Shown: piece after piece, positions 54,132 through 63,119 of the stretch
Layout: each line of letters opens with the position of its first letter
Position numbering within the stretch: position 1 is the first letter of the stretch
DNA from: Variovorax sp. OAS795
GTDB taxonomy: Bacteria > Pseudomonadota > Gammaproteobacteria > Burkholderiales > Burkholderiaceae_C
DNA length: 64,000 nt
Reading direction: 5' to 3'
Assembly (NCBI RefSeq): GCF_040546685.1
Contig: NZ_JBEPOH010000001.1
Span: forward strand, 3,286,001 to 3,350,000
Notes under the pieces: generated by a model
Database searches by the model: none
What the model was told of the DNA's origin: nothing
The model's input: only the letters and a program-made list of their open reading frames with translations
Made by a program: the position numbers and the translations under genes

Positions 54132-54641
54132 ATGAAGGCCATGGCCGGGACGCGCGCACGCGGTTTCACGCTCATCGAGCTGATGGTCACCATCGTGGTG
54201 CTGGTGGTCCTGATCACGGTGGCCGTCCCCTCCTTCGACAACATCAGGCTCTCGAGCCGGCTGACCTCCTACGCGACCGATCTCGTCTCGGGCAGCCAGC
54301 TGGCGCGCACCGAGGCGATCAAGCGCAACGCCGTCGTCAGGCTGTGTGTTTCGTCCGACGGCACCAGCTGCGCCACCACCGGCCAGTGGGAAACCGGCTG
54401 GATCGTCATCAGCGCCGACGGCACGGTGATCCAGAAACAGCCGGCCGCCGCCGGCGGCTTCCAGATCCGCGACAGCGGGAGCCTCAGCGCCCTGCTCTAC
54501 GATCCCACCGGCGTGGGCGCCAGCGCCGCCAACTTCACGATCTGCCGCGCCACGCCCGTCGGATCCCAGGAGCGGGTGGTCAAGGTCAGTGCCACCGGCC
54601 GGAGTTCGGTCACGCGGACCAGCACCGGCGTCTGCGCCTGA
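54132..54641 (+). CDS. fimT: GspH/FimT-family minor pseudopilin
   Basis: 169 aa. Prepilin motif RG|FTLIELMVTIVVLVVLITVAVPSFDNIRLSSRL, then SGSQLARTEAIKRNAVVRLCVSSDG, the GspH/FimT pattern, and NFTICRATPVG near the end. Completes the minor-pilin set. It starts 12 nt after pilY1. Confidence 0.9.
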   Translation: MKAMAGTRARGFTLIELMVTIVVLVVLITVAVPSFDNIRLSSRLTSYATDLVSGSQLARTEAIKRNAVVRLCVSSDGTSCATTGQWETGWIVISADGTVIQKQPAAAGGFQIRDSGSLSALLYDPTGVGASAANFTICRATPVGSQERVVKVSATGRSSVTRTSTGVCA

Positions 54642-54672
54642 CCCAGGCAACCGATCAGGCAAGTGCGGTCTT

Positions 54673-54702
54673 TTGCACCATCCTCGCGGAGACGAGGACA
54701 AT
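54673..54702 (+). promoter_or_regulatory. Candidate promoter upstream of the DUF6502 gene
   Basis: TTGCAC (54673-54678) and GACAAT (54697-54702) are spaced 18 bp. Between them TCCTCG (54681-54686) and CGAGGA (54693-54698) form an inverted repeat. Start codon follows 80 nt later. Confidence 0.4.
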
Positions 54703-54782
54703 AGTGCACCAAGGTGTGCGGTTATCCGGTCTTTCCAGCCCGGACCGCCGCCTCTGCCATTGCACCAGAAACGCTTCTTTTC

Positions 54783-55628
54783 ATGGAACACCAGTTGGAT
54801 TGGGCACTTGCCGCCTGCGCCCGCATCCTGCGGCCGGTGGTGAGGCTCGCCCTGTCCATGGGGGTGAAGCATCCGCACCTGGAAGCCCTGCTGCGTGACC
54901 TGCTGCTGGAAGAAGCCATGCGGTCCTGGCGCAAGCAGGGCGTCGCCAAGCCCAACATCAGCCAGCTGTCGGTCACCACGGGGCTGAACCGCAAGGCCGT
55001 CACCGCCAAGGTCAGGGAAACCGCCGACGCGCTGCCCCATACCGAGTTGTCGGCCGCGGCCAAGACTTTCACGCTGTGGCTGCAGCTGGTGTCCGAAAAC
55101 CAGGCCTTGCAGCGCCTGCCGATCACCACCGAGGGGCCCGATGCGCCCTCCTTCGAAACCGTGGCCAAGCTCGGCAGCCGCGGCAACGTGCACCACCGCA
55201 CCATCCTGGATGAGTTGGTGCGCCTGAACATGGTGGCCGAACAGGACGGCTGCGCCGAACTCAGGGTCGACGGCTTCGTGCCGGTCGACGACCTGCAGTC
55301 GATGCTCGCGTTCCTCGGCGACAACGGCCGGGACCACCTGCTGGCCGCGGTGTCGAACACCCTCGGCGAGCAGCCGCGCATGCTGGAGCGGGCGGTGTTT
55401 GCGCGCGGCATCGGCATGCAGGACTGCGAGAAGATCCATCAGATGGTGCGCGAACGCTGGGCGGCAATGCACCTGGAACTCGCGGGCGAGATGACCCGCG
55501 CCGTCGACCGGGCCCCGGCCGGCGCCAAGGGGCGCATCCGCGTCGGGATCTACACGTACTATGAAGACGAGGCGGCGCCGAATGCGCCCGCCGCCACGCC
55601 CCAACGCGAAAAAGAAAGTACACGATGA
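54783..55628 (+). CDS. DUF6502 family protein
   Basis: 281 aa from ATG 54783. N-terminus MEHQLDWALAACARILRPVVRLALSMGVKHPHLEALLRDLLLEEA, then an HTH-like segment PNISQLSVTTGLNRKAVTAKVRE and a second wing-like region (VHHRTILDELVRLNMVAEQD). Looks like a cytoplasmic DNA-binding or regulatory protein. Coupled to the DUF5666 lipoprotein by ATGA. Role unknown. Confidence 0.78.
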   Translation: MEHQLDWALAACARILRPVVRLALSMGVKHPHLEALLRDLLLEEAMRSWRKQGVAKPNISQLSVTTGLNRKAVTAKVRETADALPHTELSAAAKTFTLWLQLVSENQALQRLPITTEGPDAPSFETVAKLGSRGNVHHRTILDELVRLNMVAEQDGCAELRVDGFVPVDDLQSMLAFLGDNGRDHLLAAVSNTLGEQPRMLERAVFARGIGMQDCEKIHQMVRERWAAMHLELAGEMTRAVDRAPAGAKGRIRVGIYTYYEDEAAPNAPAATPQREKESTR

Positions 55629-57091
55629 AAAGCCACATCCGATGGATGCGATGCATCCTCTTTGCCGGAGCGATAGCGTTGCTGCTCTCGTGCGGCGGCG
55701 GCGGCAGCGGCGGCGGGTCTCCGGCCGGGGTGGGTAGCTACGGCGGCAGTTTGTCGGCGACGGGAAGCGGCGGGCCTTCGGGGACGGGGACGGGCAGTAC
55801 CGGTACTGGGACCGGCACCAACGCCGGCACGGCAACTTCAGGTGGTGGCGGTGGCGGTGGCGACGGCGGTGGCACAGGCACCGGTGCAGGCTCCGGCACT
55901 GGCACGGGCACCGCCGGTGGTGGCGACGGCTCGGGCAACGCAGGCGGCACCGATGGCACCAGCACGGCTGGCAACGGCAGCGGAGACGGATCGGGGGTGG
56001 GATCCGGCGGCACCGGCGTGAGCACCGCCGACGCCACCGGCGTCGGTTCGGTCGGCGGGCTGGGCAGCATCATCCTGAACGGCGTGCGCTACAACACCGA
56101 TACCGCAGCCACCAGCCTCGAAGACACGCCCGACCTGCAGATCGGCATGAGCGTGCGCATCGCCGGCAAGATCGATGCCGAGTTCACCACCGCCACGGCG
56201 CAGCAGGTCGAATCGGCCGCCGAACTGCGCGGCGCCGCATCGGCCATCGACGTGTCGCGCGGCAGCTTCATGGTCACGGGTACCCTGGTCACCATCGACA
56301 ACGCCACGGTGTGGAGCAACGCCAATGGCCTGGCGCAGGTCGCTGCCGGCAGCGTCGTACAGGTCTGGGGCCTGCCTTCCGGGCCGGGCGTCCTGCGCGC
56401 CACCCGTGTCGAACTGAAGCCCGCCTCGGCCGAACCCCTGGCGACCGGTGTCGTGCAGAACCTCGACCGGATCGCGCAGCGCTTCACGCTCGGGCAGCTC
56501 ACGGTCCTGTACGACGGCGCCGCGTTCTCCGGCGGCATCGATCCAGCCAGCCTGGCCGACGGCGCCATCGTCCGGGTGCGCGGCAGCGCGGCGCCAGTTG
56601 CGGGCTTCTTCAGTGCCACCCGGGTGCAGGGCTGGTACGCGGTACCCCGGCAGGATGCCGCGGCCGTCCAGCTCGCGGGCGTCATCACCGACTTCACCGG
56701 GCTCAACGGGTTCAAGGTCCTCGGAACGCCCGCGGATGCCTCCAATGCGATCGTGAACGGCGGTCCGTCCAGCGCCATCGGCAACGGCGTCAAGGTGGAG
56801 CTCGACGGCTTCATGTCCAACGGCGTGCTGGTGGTCAAGAAGCTCCGTATCCGCAACATTCCGGGAACCGGCGGGCCGGTCGCCTTCACGCTGATCGGCG
56901 CCATCGGCAACTACCAGTCGCCGGCGAGCTTCCTGGTGAAGGGCCAGAGGGTGAACGCCAGCGGTCCCGGCACGGTCTTCGAGAACGGCACCGTCGCCGA
57001 CCTGGGCAACGGCCGCCGCGTGACGGTGGTGGGCGACACGGTGGTGGACGGCGTGCTGGTCGCGCAGCGCGTCAGCTTCGTGCAGCCCTGA
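55625..57091 (+). CDS. DUF5666 lipoprotein with a long glycine-rich linker
   Basis: 488 aa. Signal peptide with lipobox LLLSC (Cys23). Residues ~24-145 are almost only Gly/Ser/Thr/Ala. From ~150, four related beta units occur (LGSIILNGVRYNTDTAATS, ASAIDVSRGSFMVTGTLVTIDNATVW, GVVQNLDRIAQRFTLGQLTVLYD, LAGVITDFTGLNGFKVLG), as in DUF5666. Probably extends from the outer membrane. Translation is coupled to DUF6502. Function unknown. Confidence 0.85.
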   Translation: MKSHIRWMRCILFAGAIALLLSCGGGGSGGGSPAGVGSYGGSLSATGSGGPSGTGTGSTGTGTGTNAGTATSGGGGGGGDGGGTGTGAGSGTGTGTAGGGDGSGNAGGTDGTSTAGNGSGDGSGVGSGGTGVSTADATGVGSVGGLGSIILNGVRYNTDTAATSLEDTPDLQIGMSVRIAGKIDAEFTTATAQQVESAAELRGAASAIDVSRGSFMVTGTLVTIDNATVWSNANGLAQVAAGSVVQVWGLPSGPGVLRATRVELKPASAEPLATGVVQNLDRIAQRFTLGQLTVLYDGAAFSGGIDPASLADGAIVRVRGSAAPVAGFFSATRVQGWYAVPRQDAAAVQLAGVITDFTGLNGFKVLGTPADASNAIVNGGPSSAIGNGVKVELDGFMSNGVLVVKKLRIRNIPGTGGPVAFTLIGAIGNYQSPASFLVKGQRVNASGPGTVFENGTVADLGNGRRVTVVGDTVVDGVLVAQRVSFVQP

Positions 57092-57093
57092 AG

Positions 57094-57134
57094 GGTTCCG
57101 CGGGCGCCGCCACGCGGCGCGCCCGAACGGAACC
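57094..57134. terminator. Long hairpin between convergent genes
   Basis: GGTTCC (57094-57099) pairs with GGAACC (57129-57134). Inside, CGGGC (57101-57105) pairs with GCCCG (57121-57125), and GCCGC with GCGGC. There is no U-run. Its place between convergent stops (57091 and 57145) suggests a bidirectional end. Confidence 0.45.
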
Positions 57135-57144
57135 GGGCGGTGCT

Positions 57145-57567
57145 TCAGCGCACCAGCAGCACGGGCACCGCGCAGCGTGCGAGCACCTTCATGGCGACCG
57201 AGCCCAGAACGAGGTTGCTCAGCGCACCCTGCCCGCGCGAGCCCATCACCAGGAGATCGAACTTTCCGTTCTGCGCAAACGCGGCAATCTCGTCCGCCGC
57301 ATGGCCGACCTTGTGCGCAAAAACCGCCTCGATGTCATGCGCAGCGAGCGCGGCGCGCACCGGCTCCAGCACCACGCGTGCCTCGTCGTCGTAGTAGCTG
57401 TGCACGAGGTCGGGCCCCGCGAACGCGGCGGCACGGTGCGGCACCGGGAGCACCGCATTGAAGACCGTGAAGGCATGGCCGGCTTGCGACCATTCCTTGT
57501 GCGCGGCCAGGTAGTCGAGCATGCGCGCGGTGTATTCGCTGCCATCGACGGCAAGAAGAATTCTCAT
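57145..57567 (-). CDS. Universal stress protein (UspA family)
   Basis: 140 aa from ATG 57567. MRILLAVDGSEYTARMLDYLAAH at the start; ATP-binding motif VMGSRGQGALSNLVLGSVAMKVLARCAVPVLLVR (GxxG-x9-G(S)). Cytoplasmic; aids survival under starvation or low oxygen. An FNR-like box lies 63-76 nt upstream. Confidence 0.92.
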   Translation of the reverse strand: MRILLAVDGSEYTARMLDYLAAHKEWSQAGHAFTVFNAVLPVPHRAAAFAGPDLVHSYYDDEARVVLEPVRAALAAHDIEAVFAHKVGHAADEIAAFAQNGKFDLLVMGSRGQGALSNLVLGSVAMKVLARCAVPVLLVR

Positions 57568-57629
57568 GGTGTTCCTTGGGTTGTTCTCTTTCGACGCCGG
57601 CATGTTCGCCGCCGCCGGCGGGCGGCGGC

Positions 57630-57643
57630 TTGCGCCAGATCAA
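57630..57643 (-). promoter_or_regulatory. FNR/Anr-like box for the minus-strand Usp gene
   Basis: TTGCG, 4 nt, ATCAA: 8 of 10 consensus positions. Centre 57636.5; a start at -41.5 would fall near 57595, giving a 28-nt leader. Confidence 0.5.
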
Positions 57644-58224
57644 GCCTCCGGTCCCAGCCCGATCGGCGCGGGAACGGTGCCCACGATGCGGCTGAAGAGC
57701 GCCTCGTACTCGCGCTCCGGCGGATACCCGGTGAGCGGATCGCGGTTGCGGCCGAACGCCTCGTCGAGATCGTGCCAGTCGTCCGCCGTCAGCACGCGTT
57801 CGGCCAGCGGCAGGATCTCCCGCTCTTCGAGCGCCATGTGGTTCAGGTAGAAATCGACGTACTGCTCCACGGCGCTCTCGAAAGCCGCGCGCCGCGAGTC
57901 GCCGAGCATCTCGAACGCCAGCAGCGCGTGCTCCACGTTGCGGATCTTCCGCTCGCCCCACGCATGGTCGTTGTCGAGCCGGTCCATCAGATCGCGCGAG
58001 ATCGGCGTCCTGGCGCGCAGCTTGGGAAACAGCAGCTCGCTTTCCTTGCGGTGGTGCCGCTTCTCGGGAAATTCGTCGACATAGAACAGCATGGCCCGAA
58101 GCGACGTGAAGTCGGGCCGGCTGCCTTTGCGGCGATGCTGCTGCAGCAGCAGGACGATGGAGCGCAGCATGGCGGCCAGCGCCGCGTGCTCCTGGCGAAT
58201 GATGCGAATGGTGGCGTGGGTCAT
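57640..58224 (-). CDS. Hemerythrin-domain protein
   Basis: 194 aa from ATG 58224. Di-iron ligands fit H13 (RQEHAAL), H57/H58 and E61 (HHRKESELLFP), H87 (DNDHAWG), H129 and E133 (YLNHMALEEREILP). The family binds O2 or NO or protects iron-sulfur proteins. It sits in the low-oxygen gene group with an FNR-like box upstream. Confidence 0.9.
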   Translation of the reverse strand: MTHATIRIIRQEHAALAAMLRSIVLLLQQHRRKGSRPDFTSLRAMLFYVDEFPEKRHHRKESELLFPKLRARTPISRDLMDRLDNDHAWGERKIRNVEHALLAFEMLGDSRRAAFESAVEQYVDFYLNHMALEEREILPLAERVLTADDWHDLDEAFGRNRDPLTGYPPEREYEALFSRIVGTVPAPIGLGPEA

Positions 58225-58275
58225 GAACGTCTCCTGTGCGTTCCTGAAGGTTCTCAGGTGCCATGCCGCCCGAGC

Positions 58276-58289
58276 TTGCTGCAGATCAA
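58276..58289 (-). promoter_or_regulatory. FNR/Anr-like box for the hemerythrin gene
   Basis: TTGCT, 4 nt, ATCAA, 8 of 10 consensus positions. Centre 58282.5; -41.5 predicts a start near 58241, 17 nt before the ATG. Confidence 0.5.
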
Positions 58290-58338
58290 ATGCCGCGCAT
58301 CGCGTCCGATGGATGCACCCTTGTTGCAACGCATTCCC

Positions 58339-58352
58339 TTGATCGGCATCAA
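58339..58352 (+). promoter_or_regulatory. Perfect FNR/Anr box for the plus-strand Usp gene
   Basis: TTGAT, CGGC, ATCAA: 10 of 10 consensus positions. Centre 58345.5; -41.5 predicts a start near 58387, 27 nt before ATG 58414. Confidence 0.75.
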
Positions 58353-58413
58353 GCGGCGGCTCGCGGCGGTCCGGATACTGGCCCGATCACCACTCCAGCA
58401 AAGCGAGGACACC

Positions 58414-58923
58414 ATGTACCAGCGAATTCTTGTTCCTGTCGACGGAAGCGCCACATCCGCCCACGGCCTTGGCGAGGCGATTCGCCTGGCCAGGAGCACC
58501 GGCGGGCGCCTGCGCCTGATGCACGTCATCGACGAGCTCTCCTTCGCGCTGGCCATGGATGCGTATGCGGGCCGGTCGGACGACTGGCTCGAGACCCTGC
58601 GCAACGCAGGCGCGGCACTCCTCGAGGCAGGCAAGTCGAAGGCCGCCGCCGCCGGTGTCACGGCCGATGCGGTGCTGTGCGACAGCTTCAGGGGTGCCGT
58701 TGCCGACCGCGTCACGGCCGAAGCGGCTGCCTGGCCGGCGGACCTGATCGTCCTGGGAACCCATGGACGCCGCGGCCTCGGGCGCATGGTGATGGGCAGC
58801 AGTGCCGAGCACATCTTGCGAACCGCGAGCATCCCGGTGCTGCTGGTGCGCGCGCCCGAAGCGCACGCCCGGGCCGATGCGGAGCGATTCACCCTGCCGG
58901 CCGGCGCCCTGGCCAGCGAATAG
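58414..58923 (+). CDS. Universal stress protein (UspA family)
   Basis: 169 aa from ATG 58414 (GCGAGGACACC site). MYQRILVPVDGSATSAHGLGEAIRLA, then LIVLGTHGRRGLGRMVMGSSAEHILRTASIPVLLVR, the ATP-binding GxxGxxxxxxxGSxA motif. Cytoplasmic stress protein. Directly downstream of the perfect FNR box. Confidence 0.93.
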   Translation: MYQRILVPVDGSATSAHGLGEAIRLARSTGGRLRLMHVIDELSFALAMDAYAGRSDDWLETLRNAGAALLEAGKSKAAAAGVTADAVLCDSFRGAVADRVTAEAAAWPADLIVLGTHGRRGLGRMVMGSSAEHILRTASIPVLLVRAPEAHARADAERFTLPAGALASE

Positions 58924-58938
58924 GCCGGCCGGAACAAC

Positions 58939-58969
58939 GCGGCCGCCCTGCCCGGCCGCCGCTCGTTTT
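58939..58969 (+). terminator. Hairpin and short U-run after the plus-strand Usp gene
   Basis: GCGGCCG (58939-58945) pairs with CGGCCGC (58953-58959), a 7-nt loop, and TTTT at 58966-58969. It lies between the Usp stop and the convergent desaturase stop. Confidence 0.5.
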
Positions 58970-60153
58970 CACGCGTAGGAGCGCAGGCGCTTCGAGAATT
59001 CGGCCAGCGGTGCGATACCGCTGGCTTCGGCGCGTTGGCACCAGTCCTGCAGTTGCCTGACGAGCTGCTCGCCGCTGGCAGCGGAGCGGCTCCACAAGGC
59101 GGTGAGTTCACGGCGCATCGAAACCATCGTGTCCAGCGCCTGCGATCCGCGCAAGGCCGTTGCGAGCCGCAGCCGCCGCGACTCGTCGAGCGTGCGTTCG
59201 TCCCTCGCGAGCCAGGGTTTCACAGCGCGCAGCAAGCGAGCCTTGTCCGGCGAGAGTCGCCGCAGCGTGCCGAACTCCTGGGCATACGCCTGCTTGAGAA
59301 AGCGCGCATAGCTCGCGAGCACGTCGTAGTGGCAACGCGTGACCGCCTGCACGGTCTGCAGGTCGACCGCGGGCCTGGGCGCGACGAGCCGGGGCGTCGG
59401 CGCCACATGCTTCACCGTGGCCAGGCCGAAGGCCTGCAGCACGCGGATGTAGAGCCAGCCGATGTCGAACTCGTACCACTTGCTCGACAGCTTGGCCGAG
59501 GTGGGAAAGGCGTGGTGGTTGTTGTGCAGCTCTTCGCCGCCGATCAGGATGCCGATGGGCGAGATGTTCGTGCTGGCGTCCTTCGCGGGCCAGTTGCGGT
59601 AGCCCCAGTAGTGGCCGATGCCGTTCACCACGCCCGCGGCCCAGAACGGAATCCATGCGATCTGCGCAAGCAGGATGAGCCCGCCCGGCAGCACGCCGAA
59701 GAGCGCCATGTCGACCACGCCCATCAGCACGATGCCCAGGATCTTGTGGCGCGAGTACAGCTTGCGCTCGATCCAGTCGTCCGGCGTGCCGTGGCCGTAG
59801 CGCGCAATGGTGTCGGCCTTGTTGGACTCGCGGATGTAGAGGAACACGCCGCCCCAGAGCACCCTGTGGATGCCCAGCACCTGGGGGCTGTGCGGGTCTT
59901 CGGGCGTGTCGCATCTGGCGTGATGCTTGCGATGCACCGCGGCCCATTCCTTCGTGACCATGCCGGTCGTCAGCCAGAGCCAGAAGCGGAAGAAATGGCT
60001 GGCCAGCGGATGCAGGTCCAGCGCGCGATGCGCCTGGTGGCGGTGCAGGAAGATGGTGACCGAAGCGATGGTGACGTGCGTCAGCGCCAGCGCCGCGAGC
60101 ACCGCGCCCCACCAGGGAAGATCGAGAAAGCCGGAGAAGAACAAAGTGTGCAT
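58969..60153 (-). CDS. Acyl-CoA/fatty acid desaturase (delta-9 type)
   Basis: 394 aa from ATG 60153. Three histidine boxes: HRHQAH (37-42), HRKHH (74-78) and HNNHH (210-214); about four membrane helices. Di-iron membrane enzyme introducing a double bond using O2. The C-terminal ~140 residues extend beyond the usual end and are soluble and helical. FNR-like box 53-66 nt upstream; an O2-dependent enzyme raised when O2 falls would help keep the membrane fluid. Confidence 0.92.
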   Translation of the reverse strand: MHTLFFSGFLDLPWWGAVLAALALTHVTIASVTIFLHRHQAHRALDLHPLASHFFRFWLWLTTGMVTKEWAAVHRKHHARCDTPEDPHSPQVLGIHRVLWGGVFLYIRESNKADTIARYGHGTPDDWIERKLYSRHKILGIVLMGVVDMALFGVLPGGLILLAQIAWIPFWAAGVVNGIGHYWGYRNWPAKDASTNISPIGILIGGEELHNNHHAFPTSAKLSSKWYEFDIGWLYIRVLQAFGLATVKHVAPTPRLVAPRPAVDLQTVQAVTRCHYDVLASYARFLKQAYAQEFGTLRRLSPDKARLLRAVKPWLARDERTLDESRRLRLATALRGSQALDTMVSMRRELTALWSRSAASGEQLVRQLQDWCQRAEASGIAPLAEFSKRLRSYA

Positions 60154-60205
60154 GGATGCCTTTCGAACAGTCGCGGCATTCTGCTGAGCACCTCCAGAGG
60201 GGGCT

Positions 60206-60219
60206 TTGATGCAGGTCAA
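60206..60219 (-). promoter_or_regulatory. FNR/Anr-like box for the desaturase gene
   Basis: TTGAT, GCAG, GTCAA: 9 of 10 consensus positions. Centre 60212.5; -41.5 predicts a start near 60171, 18 nt before the ATG. Confidence 0.6.
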
Positions 60220-60242
60220 GGCCAGGCCCGCACATGCATGAG

Positions 60243-60256
60243 TTGATCTGGCGCAA
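60243..60256 (+). promoter_or_regulatory. FNR/Anr-like box for the BON-phosphoketolase unit
   Basis: TTGAT, CTGG, CGCAA: 8 of 10 consensus positions. Predicted start near 60291, ~108 nt before ATG 60399. It shares the 245-bp divergent gap with the desaturase box. Confidence 0.45.
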
Positions 60257-60398
60257 GTTCGGGGCCATGGGCCGGCCAGATGATTCATGCACCTGCCGCG
60301 CTCACAGGCTTTTACCCGTGGCGCGTTGACATCCGCGATGGCCGGCACAAAACTGGCGGCAAGCCCGGGCGGCACGCGCCGCTCTTCGAAAGGTTGAA

Positions 60399-60662
60399 AT
60401 GAACCCCGATATTCAACTCAGGCATGAAGTCTTTGCCCAACTCAACTGGGATCCGGCGGTATTCGGTTGCGACGTCGACGTGTGCGTCATCGACGGCGTG
60501 GTCACGCTGGAAGGGAGGCTCGCGAGCGAGAGCCTCAAGGCCGCTGTCGAGCGCGCGGTGCGCCGCGCGGAAGGCGTCACCACCATCGTGAACAAGCTCA
60601 CCGCGGCGGCGGCGCCGGCCGATTGCGCAGCCGGTGCGGCGCTGCCCGGCATCGGAAGATGA
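60399..60662 (+). CDS. BON-domain protein
   Basis: 87 aa. Single BON domain: [65 protein letters not shown]. No signal peptide, so cytoplasmic, unlike OsmY. It overlaps the phosphoketolase start by ATGA. Confidence 0.88.
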   Translation: MNPDIQLRHEVFAQLNWDPAVFGCDVDVCVIDGVVTLEGRLASESLKAAVERAVRRAEGVTTIVNKLTAAAAPADCAAGAALPGIGR

Positions 60663-63016
60663 GCCTGGTGGTCGAACCCGATTTCGCGCAGCTCGATGCC
60701 TGGTGGCGGGCTGCCAACTACCTCTCGGTGGGCCAGATCTACCTGATGGACAACCCCTTGTTGCGCGAGAAGCTGGATCTCGCGCACATCAAGCCGCGCC
60801 TCCTGGGCCACTGGGGCACCACCCCCGGGCTGAACTTCATCTATGCGCACATGAACCGCGTGATCAAGGCCCGCGGCCTCGACGCGCTGTTCATCGCAGG
60901 GCCGGGCCACGGCGGCCCGGGCGTGGTCGCCAACACCTACCTGGAAGGCACCTACAGCGAGGTCTACCCCGACATCGGGCAGAACACCGAAGGCCTGAAG
61001 CGGCTGTTCACGCAGTTCTCGTTCCCGGGCGGCATTCCGAGCCATGTGGCACCGGAAACGCCCGGTTCCATCCATGAAGGCGGAGAGCTGGGCTACTCGC
61101 TGCTGCATGCCTACGGCGCCGTGTTCGACAACCCCGGCCTGCTCGCCTGCTGCGTGGTCGGCGATGGCGAGGCCGAGACCGGCGCGCTCGCGGCAAGCTG
61201 GCATTCCAACAAGTTCCTGAACCCCGCCATCGACGGTGCCGTGCTGCCGGTGCTGCATCTCAACGGCTACAAGATCGCGGGGCCCACGGTGCTCGCGCGC
61301 ATCGGTGAGGACGAGCTGGCGCACCTGATGCGCGGCTACGGCTACGAGCCGGTTTTCGTCTCGGGGCATGAACCCGCGCAGATGCACCGCCTGATGGCCG
61401 CCGCGCTCGACAAGGCGCTGGACGACATCCACGCCATCCAGGCACGTGCGCGCAACGACGGCTTCAGCGAACGCCCGCGCTGGCCGATGATCGTGCTGCG
61501 GTCGCCCAAGGGCTGGACCGGGCCGCGCCAGGTGGACGGCGTGCCGGTCGAGGACACGTTCCGCTCGCACCAGGTGCCGCTCACCGGCTTTGCCGGCAAA
61601 CCCGAGCACGTGGGCCTGCTCGAAGACTGGATGCGCAGCTACCGGCCCGAGGAACTGTTCGACGCCGGAGGCGCGCTGCGGTCCGAGATCGCCGCGCTCG
61701 CGCCCGAAGGGCAGAAGCGCATGAGCGCCAATCCGCATGCCAACGGCGGCCTGCTGCTCAAGGACCTGGCGATGCCGCCCTTCCGCGATCACGCGGTGGC
61801 GGTGGCGGCGCCCGGCGGTGCGGATGCCGAGGCCACGCGTGTGGCCGGCGAGTTCCTGCGCGATGTGATGCGGCGCAACGAGGCCGCACGCAACTTCCGC
61901 GTGATGGGCCCGGACGAGACCGCGTCGAACCGGCTCGGCGCGCTGTTCGAAGTGACGGGCCGCACGTCGACCGCCGGGATCCTCGAAGGCGACGACCATG
62001 TGTCGCCCGATGGCCGGGTGATGGAGGTGCTCAGCGAGCACCTTTGCCAAGGCTGGCTGGAAGGCTATCTGCTCACTGGGCGGCACGGCTTCTTCTCGTG
62101 CTACGAGGCCTTCATCCACATTGTCGATTCGATGTTCAACCAGCATGCCAAGTGGCTCAAGGTGTGCCGCGGCATCGGCTGGCGGCGGCCGATCGCATCG
62201 CTCAACTACCTGCTCACCAGCCATGTCTGGCGGCAGGACCACAACGGCTTCAGCCACCAGGACCCGGGCTTCATCGACCATGTGGTGAACAAGAAGGCGG
62301 AGGTGGTGCGCGTGTACCTGCCGCCCGATGCCAACACCCTGCTCTCGGTGACCGACCACTGCCTGCGCAGCCGCGACTACGTGAACGTGATCGTGGCCGG
62401 CAAGCAGCCCGGACCGCAGTGGCTGGACATCGAATCCGCGGTGCGCCACTGCACGGTCGGCCTCGGCATCTGGACCTGGGCCAGCAACGACGAGGGCTGT
62501 GCGCCCGACGTGGTGATGGCCTGTGCCGGCGACGTGCCCACGCTGGAGACCATGGCCGCGGTCGATCTGCTGCGCCGGGAGCTTCCGGACCTCAAGGTGC
62601 GCGTGGTGAACGTGGTCGACCTGATGGCGCTGCAATCGCCTGACGCCCACCCGCACGGGCTTTCGGATGCGGACTTCGACGCCATCTTCACGACCGATCG
62701 CCCCGTCGTCTTCGCGTTCCACGGCTATCCCTCGCTGATCCATCGGCTGACCTACAAGCGGACCAACCACGGCAACTTCCACGTGCACGGCTACATGGAG
62801 GAAGGCACCACCACCACGCCCTTCGACATGACCGTGCTCAACCGGCTGGACCGCTTCCACCTGGCCGCCGATGCGATCGGCCGCGTCGACCGTATTCGCG
62901 ACAGCGCGGGCCACGTGCAGCAGCACCTGCGCGACAGGCTGCTCGCGCACCGCGCCTACATCACCGCCCACGGCAAGGACATGCCCGAGATCGCGGACTG
63001 GCGCTGGAAAGCCTGA
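60659..63016 (+). CDS. Phosphoketolase (xylulose 5-phosphate / fructose 6-phosphate)
   Basis: 785 aa, normal length. TPP-binding [22 protein letters not shown] and the phosphoketolase segments [53 protein letters not shown] and [35 protein letters not shown]. It cleaves xylulose-5-P with phosphate into acetyl-P and glyceraldehyde-3-P, giving ATP through acetate kinase without O2. Coupled to the BON gene, behind an FNR-like box. Confidence 0.96.
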   Translation: MSLVVEPDFAQLDAWWRAANYLSVGQIYLMDNPLLREKLDLAHIKPRLLGHWGTTPGLNFIYAHMNRVIKARGLDALFIAGPGHGGPGVVANTYLEGTYSEVYPDIGQNTEGLKRLFTQFSFPGGIPSHVAPETPGSIHEGGELGYSLLHAYGAVFDNPGLLACCVVGDGEAETGALAASWHSNKFLNPAIDGAVLPVLHLNGYKIAGPTVLARIGEDELAHLMRGYGYEPVFVSGHEPAQMHRLMAAALDKALDDIHAIQARARNDGFSERPRWPMIVLRSPKGWTGPRQVDGVPVEDTFRSHQVPLTGFAGKPEHVGLLEDWMRSYRPEELFDAGGALRSEIAALAPEGQKRMSANPHANGGLLLKDLAMPPFRDHAVAVAAPGGADAEATRVAGEFLRDVMRRNEAARNFRVMGPDETASNRLGALFEVTGRTSTAGILEGDDHVSPDGRVMEVLSEHLCQGWLEGYLLTGRHGFFSCYEAFIHIVDSMFNQHAKWLKVCRGIGWRRPIASLNYLLTSHVWRQDHNGFSHQDPGFIDHVVNKKAEVVRVYLPPDANTLLSVTDHCLRSRDYVNVIVAGKQPGPQWLDIESAVRHCTVGLGIWTWASNDEGCAPDVVMACAGDVPTLETMAAVDLLRRELPDLKVRVVNVVDLMALQSPDAHPHGLSDADFDAIFTTDRPVVFAFHGYPSLIHRLTYKRTNHGNFHVHGYMEEGTTTTPFDMTVLNRLDRFHLAADAIGRVDRIRDSAGHVQQHLRDRLLAHRAYITAHGKDMPEIADWRWKA

Positions 63017-63119
63017 GCCCGCGGCATGCACCAAAGGCATGCGCCTGCGCGGTGTGCGTGCTACGCTTGCACGGCCCCAACGATGCCGCGGCGTTCACGC
63101 GCCGCTCCAAGCTTTTCGA

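Noticed and set aside
52524..55835. 1103-codon open frame on the minus strand
   Set aside because: Antisense of pilY1, fimT and DUF6502. Composition is of the codon-shadow type and it crosses several real genes.
55700..56030. Glycine/serine-rich repetitive stretch considered as tandem DNA repeats or CRISPR
   Set aside because: The repeats are irregular GGC/ACC codon runs encoding a protein linker; there are no equal-length repeats and spacers.
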